DNA of 64,000 bases, from the NCBI RefSeq assembly GCF_000711875.1, contig NZ_JONM01000015.1, positions 41,118 to 105,117 of the forward strand, written 5' to 3'. The position numbers and the translations under genes are program-made. Each line of letters starts with the position of its first letter. Positions within the stretch are counted from its first letter, which is position 1. Positions 52,199 through 61,186 of the stretch are shown piece by piece. Source of the DNA: Andreprevotia chitinilytica DSM 18519. Its GTDB lineage: Bacteria; Pseudomonadota; Gammaproteobacteria; Burkholderiales; Chitinibacteraceae. Below the pieces are notes generated by a model. It ran no database searches and was not told the DNA's origin. It saw only the letters and a list, made by a program, of their open reading frames with translations.

Positions 52199-52675
52199 AT
52201 GTTGATTCGCAAATTGCTGCTCGTCGCCGCACTCGGCTGCACCGCCCTGATGGCTTCTGCCCACGAATACACCGCCGGCGATCTGTTCGTTCACCACCCC
52301 TGGGCGCGTGCTACCGCACCCGGTGCCAAGAATGGCGGCGTGTTCCTGCTGGTGAAAAACAAGGGCAACCAGCCCGACCAGCTCATCGGCGCGCAGACCG
52401 ATGTCGCCGAACAAGCCGGCCTGCATGAAATGAAGATGGATAACGGCGTGATGAAGATGGGGCCAGTGCCGGCCGTCGAGGTACCGGCCAAGGGCGAGGT
52501 CGAACTCAAGCCGGGCAGCTACCACGTCATGCTGGTGAACCTGAAGGCCCCGTTGAAAGCGGGCGACAAGTTTCCGCTGACCCTGACCTTCAAGCGTGCC
52601 GGGCAGGTGAAGGTGGAAGTGAAGGTGGAGGCGATGGGGGCGAAGGCGGAGGAGATGCATCAGCATCCGCAATAG
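52199..52675 (+). CDS. Periplasmic copper chaperone PCuAC
   Basis: 158 residues from ATG 52199. Signal peptide (MLIRKLLLVAALGCTALMASA), then the PCuAC fold: FVHHPWARATAPGAKNGGVF, the metal-site segment GLHEMKMDNGVMKMGPV with its His and Met residues, and KPGSYHVMLVNLKAPLKAGD. The C-terminus has extra HQHPQ. It delivers Cu(I) to the CuA/CuB site of cytochrome oxidase in known cases. Paired with the upstream DUF2946-like gene. Confidence 0.9.
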   Translation: MLIRKLLLVAALGCTALMASAHEYTAGDLFVHHPWARATAPGAKNGGVFLLVKNKGNQPDQLIGAQTDVAEQAGLHEMKMDNGVMKMGPVPAVEVPAKGEVELKPGSYHVMLVNLKAPLKAGDKFPLTLTFKRAGQVKVEVKVEAMGAKAEEMHQHPQ

Positions 52676-52689
52676 GACGCTTGCTCCCT

Positions 52690-52764
52690 GTAGTCCGGAC
52701 GGCTTCGCCGGCGGAGGCTTCGTCTCAGGTGTCGCTCCCCGGCCGGCAAAGCCGTCCGGGCTAC
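52690..52764. repeat. REP-like inverted pair, GTAGCCCGGACGGC family
   Basis: GTAGTCCGGACGGCTTCGCC and GGCAAAGCCGTCCGGGCTAC after the PCuAC gene. Confidence 0.83.
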
Positions 52765-52776
52765 GGGGGGCTGCGG

Positions 52777-52920
52777 TTTTCTCCCCTCGCCCGTTTACGG
52801 GAGAGGGGCCCGGGGGTGAGGGTGCTTGCCAGGGCCGCGTTCTTTTCACGACCCTCTCCCTAACCCTCTCCCACTTTCCCTGAACAAGGCTAAAAGCCTT
52901 GCACGGGATGTGAGAGGGGA
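52777..52920. repeat. Palindromic repeat, CTCTCCCA-TGGGAGAG family, copy 5
   Basis: CTCGCCCGTTTACGGGAGAG plus GGGGGTGAGGG, then an eroded right half with ACCCTCTCCC and an inserted AAGGCTAAAAGCCTT hairpin. Directly follows the REP pair 52690-52764. Confidence 0.7.
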
Positions 52921-52975
52921 CAAATGTTGCGCTGACTTCAAATCTCATCTCTCAATCCACATTCCAACCCCTACG

Positions 52976-53010
52976 AAAACCCCCGCAACCAAAAGGTGCG
53001 GGGTTTCTTC
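52976..53010 (+). terminator. Hairpin before hemF
   Basis: AAAACCCCCGCA / TGCGGGGTTTCTT stem with an A-rich loop, about 50 bases before hemF; it may end the copper-gene transcript. Confidence 0.6.
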
Positions 53011-53062
53011 ATTGCCGGGGCACTGCCGTATCATCACGGTCTAGCTATTTTGGATACCCGCC

Positions 53063-53962
53063 ATGAGTACCACTGCCGTCAAAGACTACCTGCTGAGCCT
53101 GCAGCAAAACATCGTCGCCACGCTGGAGCAATACGACGGCGGCACTTTCATCGTCGATGAGTGGGTTCGCCCGGCTGGCGGTGGCGGCATCAGCCGCGTG
53201 ATCGAGGATTCGGCGTTGCTGGAGCGTGGCGGCGTGTTGTTCAGCCACGTGATGGGCGACGCCATGCCGGCCTCCGCCACTGCGCACCGGCCGCATTTGG
53301 CAGGCTGCAAATGGGAGGCGATGGGCGTGTCGCTGGTGCTGCACCCGCGCAACCCGTACATCCCGACCGTGCACATGAACGTGCGTTGCTTCCGTGCCTT
53401 CGCAGAGGGGCAAGAGGACGTGTTCTGGTTCGGCGGCGGCATGGATCTCACGCCTTATTACGGTAGCGAGACGGATGCGCGGCACTTTCACGCCAGCTGC
53501 AAAAACGCGCTCGACCCGTTCGGCGATAGCTACCACCCCAAGTTCAAGGCGTGGTGCGATACCTACTTCTTCCTCAAGCATCGCAACGAAGCACGCGGCA
53601 TTGGCGGCGTGTTCTTCGACGATTTTTCTGAGCTGGGTTTTGAGGGCAGCTTCGCCCTGATGCGCTCGATCGGCGATGCCTTCCTGCCGGCTTATATCCC
53701 CATCGTCGAGCGTTGCCGAGATACCGAATACGGCAAGCGCGAGCGGGATTGGCAAAGCTACCGGCGCGGGCGTTATGTTGAATTCAATCTGGTGTGGGAT
53801 CGCGGCACGTTGTTCGGGCTGCAATCGGGTGGGCGTACCGAATCGATCTTGTGCTCGATGCCGCCGAGTGCCAGCTGGCGCTATGACTGGCAGCCTGAGG
53901 CTGGCACACCCGAGGCGCGGCTGTTGACGGATTTCTTGCCGGTAAGGGATTGGTTGGCGTGA
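53063..53962 (+). CDS. hemF: Oxygen-dependent coproporphyrinogen III oxidase
   Basis: 299 residues, the normal length. Converts coproporphyrinogen III to protoporphyrinogen IX with O2. Motifs: [33 protein letters not shown], the signature [20 protein letters not shown], and [20 protein letters not shown] then [14 protein letters not shown]. Start ATG 53063. Monocistronic between repeats. Confidence 0.98.
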   Translation: MSTTAVKDYLLSLQQNIVATLEQYDGGTFIVDEWVRPAGGGGISRVIEDSALLERGGVLFSHVMGDAMPASATAHRPHLAGCKWEAMGVSLVLHPRNPYIPTVHMNVRCFRAFAEGQEDVFWFGGGMDLTPYYGSETDARHFHASCKNALDPFGDSYHPKFKAWCDTYFFLKHRNEARGIGGVFFDDFSELGFEGSFALMRSIGDAFLPAYIPIVERCRDTEYGKRERDWQSYRRGRYVEFNLVWDRGTLFGLQSGGRTESILCSMPPSASWRYDWQPEAGTPEARLLTDFLPVRDWLA

Positions 53963-54491
53963 GTAGTGCGCTTCACGGAGCGATTGCTCAAAGGCTCTGA
54001 CAACAGCAAGTCCCCGCTGCAATTCCCTCCTTCCGCGAAGGGGGGAATATTCCGCACAGCACGTAGCCCGGACGGCTTGCCGGCCGGGGCAGCCATGTGG
54101 GCAAGTCCTGTACCGCATGGAGAATGGGCACCAACCCCGGCCGGCAAGCCGTCCGGGCTACACAAGCAGCCCGTAGGGTGCAATAAGCGCAGCGCATTGC
54201 GCCGAATCCGTGACCAGAACCACACCATGCGGCGCATTACGGTCGATAGCCTAATGCGCCCTGCAGAGCGCTATCACGCAGCAAGATCGTGAATAGCCTT
54301 TACCACCCCGATTCCCGCCAAAGCACCGGTCTGGTGCGATTCTGTCCTGATTTGTGCATCAACTCAGCTGAATATTACATTGGTATGTAGCCTCCGCTGG
54401 CGCAGGATTTTGTGAGGCTTGCAGCATGGCAAGCCCGAACCGGATGCACCAAATAAGTGCCGGTCCTACCTACATTCAGCTGGAGTCGAAA
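53963..54491. other. Repeat-rich gap between hemF and the ytf operon
   Basis: About 530 bases. Contains a fragment with CCCTCC/GGGGGGAA of the GAAATCCCCCC family (54004-54050), a REP-like pair (54063-54161), a degenerate GCGCAATC palindrome (54166-54240), then about 200 bases of leader with AT-rich promoter-like sequence (around 54370-54390). No gene seen. Confidence 0.6.
54063..54161. repeat. REP-like inverted pair, GTAGCCCGGACGGC family
   Basis: GTAGCCCGGACGGCTTGCCG and CGGCAAGCCGTCCGGGCTAC with a 60-base spacer; the outer 25 bases pair almost perfectly. Confidence 0.87.
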
Positions 54492-55460
54492 ATGATGCAG
54501 AAATCAAAAAGAAATGTGCTGGCCGCGTTGATGATCGCCGCCGGCGTGGTCTTGTGTAGTGCCGGTGCACAAGCGGCAGACAAACTGGTGTTGGGCTTTG
54601 CGCAGGTTGGCGCGGAAAGCGAATGGCGCACCGCCAATACCGAGTCGGTCAAGAGCAGCGCCAAGGAGGCGGGCGTCGAGCTCAAGTTTTCCGATGCGCA
54701 GCAAAAGCAGGAAAACCAGATCAAGGCGATCCGCTCCTACATCGCTCAAAAAGTGGATGTGATCGCGTTCTCGCCAGTGGTCGAATCCGGCTGGGAGCCG
54801 GTGCTGCGTGAAGCCAAAGCAGCGAAAATTCCGGTGATCCTGACCGACCGCGCGGTGAAGGTCAGCGACGATTCGCTCTATACCTCGTTCATCGGTTCGG
54901 ACTTCCTCGAAGAAGGCCGGCGCGGTGGGCGTTGGCTGGCGGATCACTACAAGGGCGTGACTGGCCCGATCGCCATTGCCGAGCTGCAAGGCACCGTCGG
55001 TTCCGCCCCGGCCATCGATCGCCACAATGGCCTGATCGAAGTGATCAAGAGCGATGACCGTTTCAAGATCATCGCCAGCCAAAGCGGCGATTTCACCCGC
55101 GCCGGCGGCAAGCAGGTGATGGAAGCCTTCCTCAAGTCGCATGCCAAGGAGATCAACGTGGTCTACGCGCATAACGACGATATGGCCATCGGTGCGATCC
55201 AGGCGATCGAAGAGGCCGGCCTCAAGCCGGGCAAGGACATCATCGTGGTGTCGTTCGATGCCACCAAGGGCGGCTTCCAGGCCATGATGGCCGGCAAGAT
55301 GAATGTCTCCGTCGAATGCAGCCCGCTGCTCGGGCCGCAACTGATGGAAACCGCCAAGCTGGTCGCTGCCGGCAAGCCGGTGCCCAAGCGCATCGTCACC
55401 AAGGAAACGGTGTACCCGATGGAAACGGCGGCAGCGGCGTTCCCTTCGCGCAAGTATTGA
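54492..55460 (+). CDS. ytfQ: Sugar ABC transporter substrate-binding protein, YtfQ-like
   Basis: 322 residues from ATG 54492; ATG 54495 is equally possible. Signal peptide (VLAALMIAAGVVLCSAGAQA), then a Peripla_BP_4 fold: LVLGFAQVGAESEWRTANTE, QKVDVIAFSPVVESGWEPVL, IPVILTDRAVKVSD, AHNDDMAIGAIQAIEEAGL. E. coli YtfQ binds galactofuranose, and the sequence pattern (GAESEWR) is typical of it. First gene of a four-gene operon; a palindromic repeat lies between it and the ATPase gene. Confidence 0.93.
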   Translation: MMQKSKRNVLAALMIAAGVVLCSAGAQAADKLVLGFAQVGAESEWRTANTESVKSSAKEAGVELKFSDAQQKQENQIKAIRSYIAQKVDVIAFSPVVESGWEPVLREAKAAKIPVILTDRAVKVSDDSLYTSFIGSDFLEEGRRGGRWLADHYKGVTGPIAIAELQGTVGSAPAIDRHNGLIEVIKSDDRFKIIASQSGDFTRAGGKQVMEAFLKSHAKEINVVYAHNDDMAIGAIQAIEEAGLKPGKDIIVVSFDATKGGFQAMMAGKMNVSVECSPLLGPQLMETAKLVAAGKPVPKRIVTKETVYPMETAAAAFPSRKY

Positions 55461-55470
55461 TTTTCAGTTG

Positions 55471-55640
55471 AGGTGAGGGGTGAGGGGGAAGGGGTGAGGA
55501 GTTGGAGCAAGAAAACGTTTTACTCCGCAACCCTACCCCCTCACGTCTTGGCGCTGTGCCGAGATGTGAGCTTGTAGTTGGTTGTGAAGTGTAAAAGTGC
55601 TCTTCTGCTCCAACTCCTCACCCCTAACCCCTCACACCTC
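55471..55640. repeat. Inverted repeat between ytfQ and ytfR
   Basis: Arms GAGGTGAGGGGTGAGGGG...GGGTGAGGAGTTGGAGCA and TGCTCCAACTCCTCACCCCT...CCTCACACCTC pair over more than 30 bases around a 110-base centre. It may lower expression of the downstream transporter genes relative to the binding protein. Confidence 0.8.
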
Positions 55641-55665
55641 ACGCTTTATTCATGGAGTCCTTCCA

Positions 55666-57198
55666 TTGAACGCGAACACCCCCTTGCCCGCCGCACCGGC
55701 GCTACCCATCCTGCACATGCGCGGGATCGATAAGCGCTTCCCCGGCGTGCATGCACTGAAGAACGTCGAATTCCGTTTATTCCCCGGCGAAGTCCATACC
55801 CTGATGGGCCAGAACGGTGCTGGTAAATCCACCTTGATCAAGGTACTGACGGGCGTGCACCCGGCCGATGCCGGCGAGATCACGCTGGCCGGGCAGCAGG
55901 TGCACCTGACTGCACCGGAAGCTGCCGAGGCTGCCGGCATCCGCACCGTGTATCAGGAAGTGAACCTCTGCCCCAATCTCTCGGTGGCGGAGAACATCTA
56001 CATTGGCCGCTTTCCCAAGCGCGCCGGCCGCATCGACTGGGCCACGCTCAATCGCGCCGCTGCTGACTTGTTGGCGGGTTTGGCGTTGCATATCGACGTC
56101 ACCCGGCCACTGAATACCTACCCGATTGCCGTGCAGCAAATGGTCGCCATCGCCCGCGCTTTGAGCGTGGATGCGCGCATCCTGATTCTGGATGAACCGA
56201 CCTCCAGCCTGGACGAAGACGAAGTACAGAAGCTGTTCACCGTGCTGCGCCAGCTCAAGGCGCGCGGCATGGCGATTCTGTTCGTTACGCATTTTCTGGA
56301 GCAGACCTACGGCATCTCCGACCGGATTACCGTGCTGCGCAACGGTGAGCTTGAGGGTGAATACCGGGTGGACGAACTCCCGCGGCTGACGCTGATTCAC
56401 AAAATGGTCGGCCGCCAGATCGATCTGGAAAGCCTGAACCAGCCGCAAGCGAATGCCGCGACGGCAGGGGAGACCTTTCTCAATGCGCGAGATGCCGGGC
56501 ATAGCGGCGGCGTACAGGGGCTGGATCTGGAAATCCGTGCCGGCGAAGTGCTGGGCTTGGGCGGATTGTTGGGATCGGGGCGGACGGAAACGGCGCGGCT
56601 GCTGTTCGGCGTGGATGGCTGTGACAGCGGGCAACTGGCGGTCGGCGGCAAGCAAGCGCACTTCAAATCGCCGCACGATGCCATTCAGCACGGCATCGGC
56701 TATTGCCCGGAAGACCGCAAGACCGAGGGCATCATCGCGGATTTGTCGGTGCGCGAGAACATCATCCTGGCGCTGCAGGCCAAGCGCGGCTTGTTCCGCT
56801 ATCTGCCGAAAAAGCGCCAGTACGCGATTGCCGACGAGTACATCAAACAACTCGGCATCAAGACGCCGGATGCGGATCGGCCGATTGGCCTGCTGTCTGG
56901 CGGCAATCAGCAGAAAGCCTTGCTGGCACGCTGGATGGCGACCGATCCAAAGATGCTCATCCTCGACGAACCCACTCGCGGCATCGATGTCGCGGCCAAG
57001 CTGGAAATCATGGATCAAGTATTGGCGCTGACCCGCAAGGGGCTGGCGATCCTGTTCATTTCGTCCGAAATGGGCGAGGTGGTGCGCGTGAGCCATCGCA
57101 TTGCCGTGCTGCGTGACCGGCGCAAGGTGGGCGAGCTGCCCGCTGGCAGCGTAGACGAGCAGGCGGTGTTTCAACTGATTGCCGGAGGTGAGCAATGA
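55666..57198 (+). CDS. ytfR: Sugar ABC transporter ATP-binding protein, YtfR-like
   Basis: 510 residues if the TTG at 55666 is used (LNANTPLPAAPALPILHMRG); an ATG at 55717 is possible, and the frame stays open to 55597. Two ATPase domains as in RbsA/MglA: first Walker A GQNGAGKST with LDEPTSSLDEDEV; second with the usual weakened P-loop GLLGSGRTE and signature LSGGNQQKALLARW, LDEPTRGIDVAAK. Its stop overlaps the ytfT start by four bases. Powers uptake of the YtfQ ligand. Confidence 0.93.
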   Translation: MNANTPLPAAPALPILHMRGIDKRFPGVHALKNVEFRLFPGEVHTLMGQNGAGKSTLIKVLTGVHPADAGEITLAGQQVHLTAPEAAEAAGIRTVYQEVNLCPNLSVAENIYIGRFPKRAGRIDWATLNRAAADLLAGLALHIDVTRPLNTYPIAVQQMVAIARALSVDARILILDEPTSSLDEDEVQKLFTVLRQLKARGMAILFVTHFLEQTYGISDRITVLRNGELEGEYRVDELPRLTLIHKMVGRQIDLESLNQPQANAATAGETFLNARDAGHSGGVQGLDLEIRAGEVLGLGGLLGSGRTETARLLFGVDGCDSGQLAVGGKQAHFKSPHDAIQHGIGYCPEDRKTEGIIADLSVRENIILALQAKRGLFRYLPKKRQYAIADEYIKQLGIKTPDADRPIGLLSGGNQQKALLARWMATDPKMLILDEPTRGIDVAAKLEIMDQVLALTRKGLAILFISSEMGEVVRVSHRIAVLRDRRKVGELPAGSVDEQAVFQLIAGGEQ

Positions 57199-58268
57199 AT
57201 CAGACCTCAAATACAGGCGGCATGCGTGCGCGTGGCGCGGCGCTGGCGCGTCATCCCTTGTTTTTACCGCTGCTGGCATTGGTGGCCTTGCTGCTGCTGA
57301 ACCGGGCGTTCAATCCGCATTTCTTCCAGATCGTGAATCAGGATGGCCACTGGTTCGGCAGCCTGATCGACATCCTCAACCGCGCATCGCCGCTGGCCTT
57401 GGTGGCACTGGGCATGACGCCAGTGATCGCCACGCGGGGCGTGGATGTGTCGGTGGGTGCGGTGGTGGCGATCAGCGCGGCCACGGCGGCGGTGCTGATT
57501 GGCGGGCAGATGCATATCGTCAACGGCGTCGAGACGTATGCCTCCAACGTGCCGATGTCGGTGGCGATTCTTGCGGCGCTGGGCGTCGGGCTGTTGTGTG
57601 GTTTGTGGAACGGCACGCTGGTGGCCTGGGTGGGCATGCAGCCCATCATCGCTACGCTGATCCTGATGGTGGCCGGGCGCGGCATCGCGCAGCTGCTGAC
57701 TGCTGGTCAGATCGTCACCATCTACTACCAGCCGTATTTCTATCTCGGCGCAGGCTATCTGTTCGGGCTGCCGTTCGCGGTGTATCTGGTCGCGGCGGTG
57801 CTGGGTTTGCTGTGGTGGTTGATGAAGCACACCGCGCTGGGCTTGTTCATCACCGCCATTGGCATCAATCCGGTGGCTTCCGGGTTTGCCGGCATCAAGG
57901 CACGGACGATCACGCTGTGCGTGTATGCCTTCTGTGGGCTGAGCGCTGGCTTGGCCGGGCTGCTCATCAGTTCCAACGTGAAAAGCGCCGACGGTAACAA
58001 CGCCGGTTTGTTGATGGAGCTGGATGCGATTCTGGCGGTGACGCTCGGCGGTACTTCGCTCGGCGGCGGGCATTTCAGCCTGATCGGCACGCTGATTGGC
58101 GCATTGATCATCCAGACGCTGACGTATACGACTTACTCGATCGGCGTGCCGCCCGAGGCCAATCTGGTGGTGAAGGCCATCGTGGTGTTCGTGGTGTGCG
58201 TCACGCAATCGGATGTAGTGAAAAAGCTCGTCATCCGCGAGCGAATGACCTTGGAGGGCGGGCGATGA
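57195..58268 (+). CDS. ytfT: Sugar ABC transporter permease, YtfT-like
   Basis: 357 residues, BPD_transp_2 family inner-membrane permease with about nine to ten helices (LFLPLLALVALLLLNRAF; LALVALGMTPVIATRGVDVS; LDAILAVTLGGTSLGGGHFS). The ATGA overlap with ytfR and the overlap with yjfF show tight translational coupling. Confidence 0.93.
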   Translation: MNQTSNTGGMRARGAALARHPLFLPLLALVALLLLNRAFNPHFFQIVNQDGHWFGSLIDILNRASPLALVALGMTPVIATRGVDVSVGAVVAISAATAAVLIGGQMHIVNGVETYASNVPMSVAILAALGVGLLCGLWNGTLVAWVGMQPIIATLILMVAGRGIAQLLTAGQIVTIYYQPYFYLGAGYLFGLPFAVYLVAAVLGLLWWLMKHTALGLFITAIGINPVASGFAGIKARTITLCVYAFCGLSAGLAGLLISSNVKSADGNNAGLLMELDAILAVTLGGTSLGGGHFSLIGTLIGALIIQTLTYTTYSIGVPPEANLVVKAIVVFVVCVTQSDVVKKLVIRERMTLEGGR

Positions 58269-59374
58269 AACCGCTGAATTCGACTGAACGTTTCTCGTTG
58301 GGCCGGTTGTTCGATGCACGCCTGCTGCCGCTGCTGATCACGCTGGCGCTGTTCCTGCTGATGTTCGGCTATGGCTCGGTGGCCTATCGCGGCTTCTTTT
58401 CGCTGCAGGTGTTCCTCAACCTGTTCATCGACAACGCCTTTTTGCTGATCGTGGCGGTGGGCATGACCTTCGTGGTCATCTCAGGCGGCATCGATTTATC
58501 GGTGGGCGGCGTGGTGGCGGTGACGACGATGATCTCGGCGACGCTGATCCAGAATCATCACCTGTCGCTATGGGTGGTCACGCCGCTGGTGCTGGGCATG
58601 GGCGCGTTGTTCGGCGCGTTTCAGGGCGTGCTGATCCAGTACTTCCGGCTGCAGCCGTTCATCGTGACGCTGGGCGGGCTGTTTCTCACCCGTGGCCTGT
58701 GTTTCTTGATCAATATCGAATCGATCACCATCACCGATCCGGTCTACACCAGCCTGGCGGAATATCGCTTTGCCATTTTCGGCTGCTTCGTCTCGGCCAA
58801 CGTTGTCATCGCGCTGGTGGTGTTTGCGGTGGCGATCTGGCTGGCGCACTACAGCACCTTCGGCCGGGTGATCTACGCCATTGGCGGCAACGAGCGCTCC
58901 GCCATGCTGATGGGCCTGCCGGTGGCGCGTACCAAGGTGCTGGTGTACACGCTCTCCGGCTTCTGCGCCGCGCTGGGCGGGGTGACGTTCACGTTCTACA
59001 TGCTGTCCGGCTACGGCCTGCACGCGCAGGGCATGGAGCTGGATGCGCTGGCGGCGACGGTGATCGGTGGCACGCTGCTCACCGGCGGCGTCGGCTACAT
59101 CACCGGCACCTTGTTCGGCGTGATGATCCTCGGCGTGATCCAGACGCTGATCACCTTCGACGGCACGCTCAGCTCGTGGTGGACACGCATCGCTATCGGC
59201 GCGTTGCTGTGCATCTTCTGCGTGATGCAACGGCTGCTGGAGCGGCATTCCACCGGCAAGAAGCGTGATTCGATCGGACATCAGAAGGGAGTGAAGGCCG
59301 CACCGCCTGCGCGCCAGCCAGAGGCCGCATCGCTCGGGCCGAATTTGACGCTGGAGCAGCCGCACGGGGTGTGA
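58265..59374 (+). CDS. yjfF: Sugar ABC transporter permease, YjfF-like
   Basis: 369 residues from ATG 58265 (MKPLNSTERFSLGRLFDARL), overlapping ytfT by four bases. Same permease family (VAVGMTFVVISGGIDLSVGG; MELDALAATVIGGTLLTGGV). The C-terminus has about 40 extra polar residues (KKRDSIGHQKGVKAAPPARQ) beyond the E. coli homolog. With YtfT it forms the membrane channel. Confidence 0.93.
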   Translation: MKPLNSTERFSLGRLFDARLLPLLITLALFLLMFGYGSVAYRGFFSLQVFLNLFIDNAFLLIVAVGMTFVVISGGIDLSVGGVVAVTTMISATLIQNHHLSLWVVTPLVLGMGALFGAFQGVLIQYFRLQPFIVTLGGLFLTRGLCFLINIESITITDPVYTSLAEYRFAIFGCFVSANVVIALVVFAVAIWLAHYSTFGRVIYAIGGNERSAMLMGLPVARTKVLVYTLSGFCAALGGVTFTFYMLSGYGLHAQGMELDALAATVIGGTLLTGGVGYITGTLFGVMILGVIQTLITFDGTLSSWWTRIAIGALLCIFCVMQRLLERHSTGKKRDSIGHQKGVKAAPPARQPEAASLGPNLTLEQPHGV

Positions 59375-59438
59375 TGCGGCGTGGCTTGAGCTAGCCTTGT
59401 CTGAATTTGATGCCCGAATTCGATAGGGAGAAACGACC

Positions 59439-59948
59439 GTGGCCGAGCTACTGATTACCCCCGGCGACATCACCACGCTGGCGGTCGATGCCATCGTCAA
59501 CGCCGCCAACTCCTCGCTGCTGGGCGGTGGCGGCGTCGATGGCGCCATCCACCGCGCCGCCGGGCCGGAGCTGCTGGCGGAATGCCGCACCCTGCACGGC
59601 TGCCCGACCGGGCAAGCGCGCATCACCAAGGGCTACCGGCTGCCGGCCCGATTTGTCATCCACACCGTCGGCCCGGTCTGGCACGGCGGCGGGCAGGGCG
59701 AGGCGGCATTGCTGGCGAGCTGCTATCGCGAAAGCCTGAAACTGGCCGAGGCGAACGGCCTTGCCAGCGTTGCTTTTCCAGCGATCAGTTGCGGGGTGTA
59801 TGGCTATCCGCTGGCGGCGGCCGTCGATATTGCCGTGACGACCGTGCGCCAGTACGTGGCAGGCGGCAGTGGCATCCAGACGGTGCACTTCGTGCCGTTT
59901 GGCGCGGCGGCGGAGGCTGCATATCGGGCTCGGCTGGCGGTGGGCTGA
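59439..59948 (+). CDS. Macro-domain O-acetyl-ADP-ribose deacetylase (YmdB-like)
   Basis: 169 residues from a GTG start with GGGAG upstream. ADP-ribose-binding macro domain: [20 protein letters not shown], the [16 protein letters not shown] loop, [37 protein letters not shown]. Family members remove O-acetyl or ADP-ribose groups; YmdB also modulates RNase III in E. coli. Follows the ytf operon on the same strand but is probably separate. Confidence 0.93.
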   Translation: MAELLITPGDITTLAVDAIVNAANSSLLGGGGVDGAIHRAAGPELLAECRTLHGCPTGQARITKGYRLPARFVIHTVGPVWHGGGQGEAALLASCYRESLKLAEANGLASVAFPAISCGVYGYPLAAAVDIAVTTVRQYVAGGSGIQTVHFVPFGAAAEAAYRARLAVG

Positions 59949-60138
59949 GCGGCAGACACCAATCCAAAGCAGTTCGTAGGTTGAGCGCAGCGAAGCCCAA
60001 CAATCTCGGCAATGCATGTACGGCAAGCGTTGGTTGTGGGTGCGTGACAGCAGCCTGTCGCCTCCAGAACCGGGTGTACGTCAACGCAGCCGGAAGCAAG
60101 CCATACTCAAGCTGTCTGAAGGCACGGAGTGCGAATCC

Positions 60139-60942
60139 ATGCTGCGCTTGATGAAGCCCGCGTTATCCGGACTTTTATCCTGCTTGTTATTGGTCAGCCC
60201 GTTACTCCACGGTGCCGGCCTGCAATTGATCACCGAAGAACTTCCGCCATTGAGTTTCACCAGAGACGGTCAATTGCACGGCTGCGCCTATGAGATGGTC
60301 GAAGAAATCCAGCGCCGCACAGGGAGCGAGGTTCCTGTTCAAGTCATGCCGTGGGCGCGCGGTTACTACATTGCGCAGCATGAACCGATGACAGGCTTGT
60401 TCACCGCCCTACGAATTCCGGAGCGGGAAAAGCTGTTCCAGTGGGTCGGGCCAATCAGTGGCGGCACAGTCAATTTTTATGCGCGGCGCGGTAGCAAGCT
60501 GATGATCCGGAGCATTGACGACGCTAAAGCCGTCAGCCATGTCTTGATTACGCGCTCTTCCTATGCCGAACAAATGCTGACGAACATGGGGTTTACCAAT
60601 CTGGAGCCGGTCAAAACAAACGACATCATGGCTCGGATGTTGCTGCATGACCGCGCCCCGTTGATGCTGGAAGTCAGTGACGTGGTGCCTGCCGAATTGG
60701 CAAGAAACAATGCCAAGCCAAGCGATGTCGAGGCTGTTTATTCGATTGGCAAGGCAGAGGGCTATATCGCTTTTTCGCTCGCCACGCCATCCAGTCTGGT
60801 CAGCCAGTGGCAGCGTACGCTGGATGACATGAAGCGGGATGGCAGCTTTCAGGCGATCTTTGGCAAATGCTTTCCGGGTGCTCCGATTCCAGGCATTGCG
60901 GGGCCGGCTGGATTGCCGGCCAGCCCTCCTGCAAAAAACTGA
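60139..60942 (+). CDS. Periplasmic solute-binding protein, family 3 type
   Basis: 267 residues from ATG 60139. Signal peptide (LSGLLSCLLLVSPLLHGAG), then an SBP_bac_3-like fold: LITEELPPLSFTRDGQLHGC, MVEEIQRRTGSEVPVQVMPW, ALRIPEREKLFQWVGPISGG, EGYIAFSLATPSSLVSQW. Such orphan binding proteins occur widely in betaproteobacteria and may bind amino acids or act as sensors. No permease is near. Confidence 0.83.
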   Translation: MLRLMKPALSGLLSCLLLVSPLLHGAGLQLITEELPPLSFTRDGQLHGCAYEMVEEIQRRTGSEVPVQVMPWARGYYIAQHEPMTGLFTALRIPEREKLFQWVGPISGGTVNFYARRGSKLMIRSIDDAKAVSHVLITRSSYAEQMLTNMGFTNLEPVKTNDIMARMLLHDRAPLMLEVSDVVPAELARNNAKPSDVEAVYSIGKAEGYIAFSLATPSSLVSQWQRTLDDMKRDGSFQAIFGKCFPGAPIPGIAGPAGLPASPPAKN

Positions 60943-60963
60943 AGCTGGGGTAGCTGTGTAGTC

Positions 60964-61163
60964 CGTAGGGCGCAATCCCCGCAGGGCATTGCGCCGCACA
61001 TGCTGAAATCTCGCTTGGAATGGCAGATCGCCGATTTGCAACCTCGGCGGGCTGCTATGCGATGCAAAACATATATCTGACGCGTCAGACTATGTTGACG
61101 AAGCCCCCTTAAATTACGACGACCGAGATGCGGCGCAATGCCCTGCGGGGATTGCGCCCTACG
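60964..61163. repeat. Inverted pair of GCGCAATCCCCGCAGGG repeats bounding a 128-base centre
   Basis: GTAGGGCGCAATCCCCGCAG at the left and CTGCGGGGATTGCGCCCTAC at the right are exact inverted copies. The 128-base interior has a CTGACGCGTCAG palindrome and no ORF. The whole unit resembles a miniature inverted-repeat element. Confidence 0.7.
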
Positions 61164-61186
61164 TGCTCAGCAGCCGGCCGTTAGCC

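Noticed and set aside
55777..57279. Minus-strand ORF of 500 codons
   Set aside because: Antisense to ytfR, which has every ABC ATPase motif.
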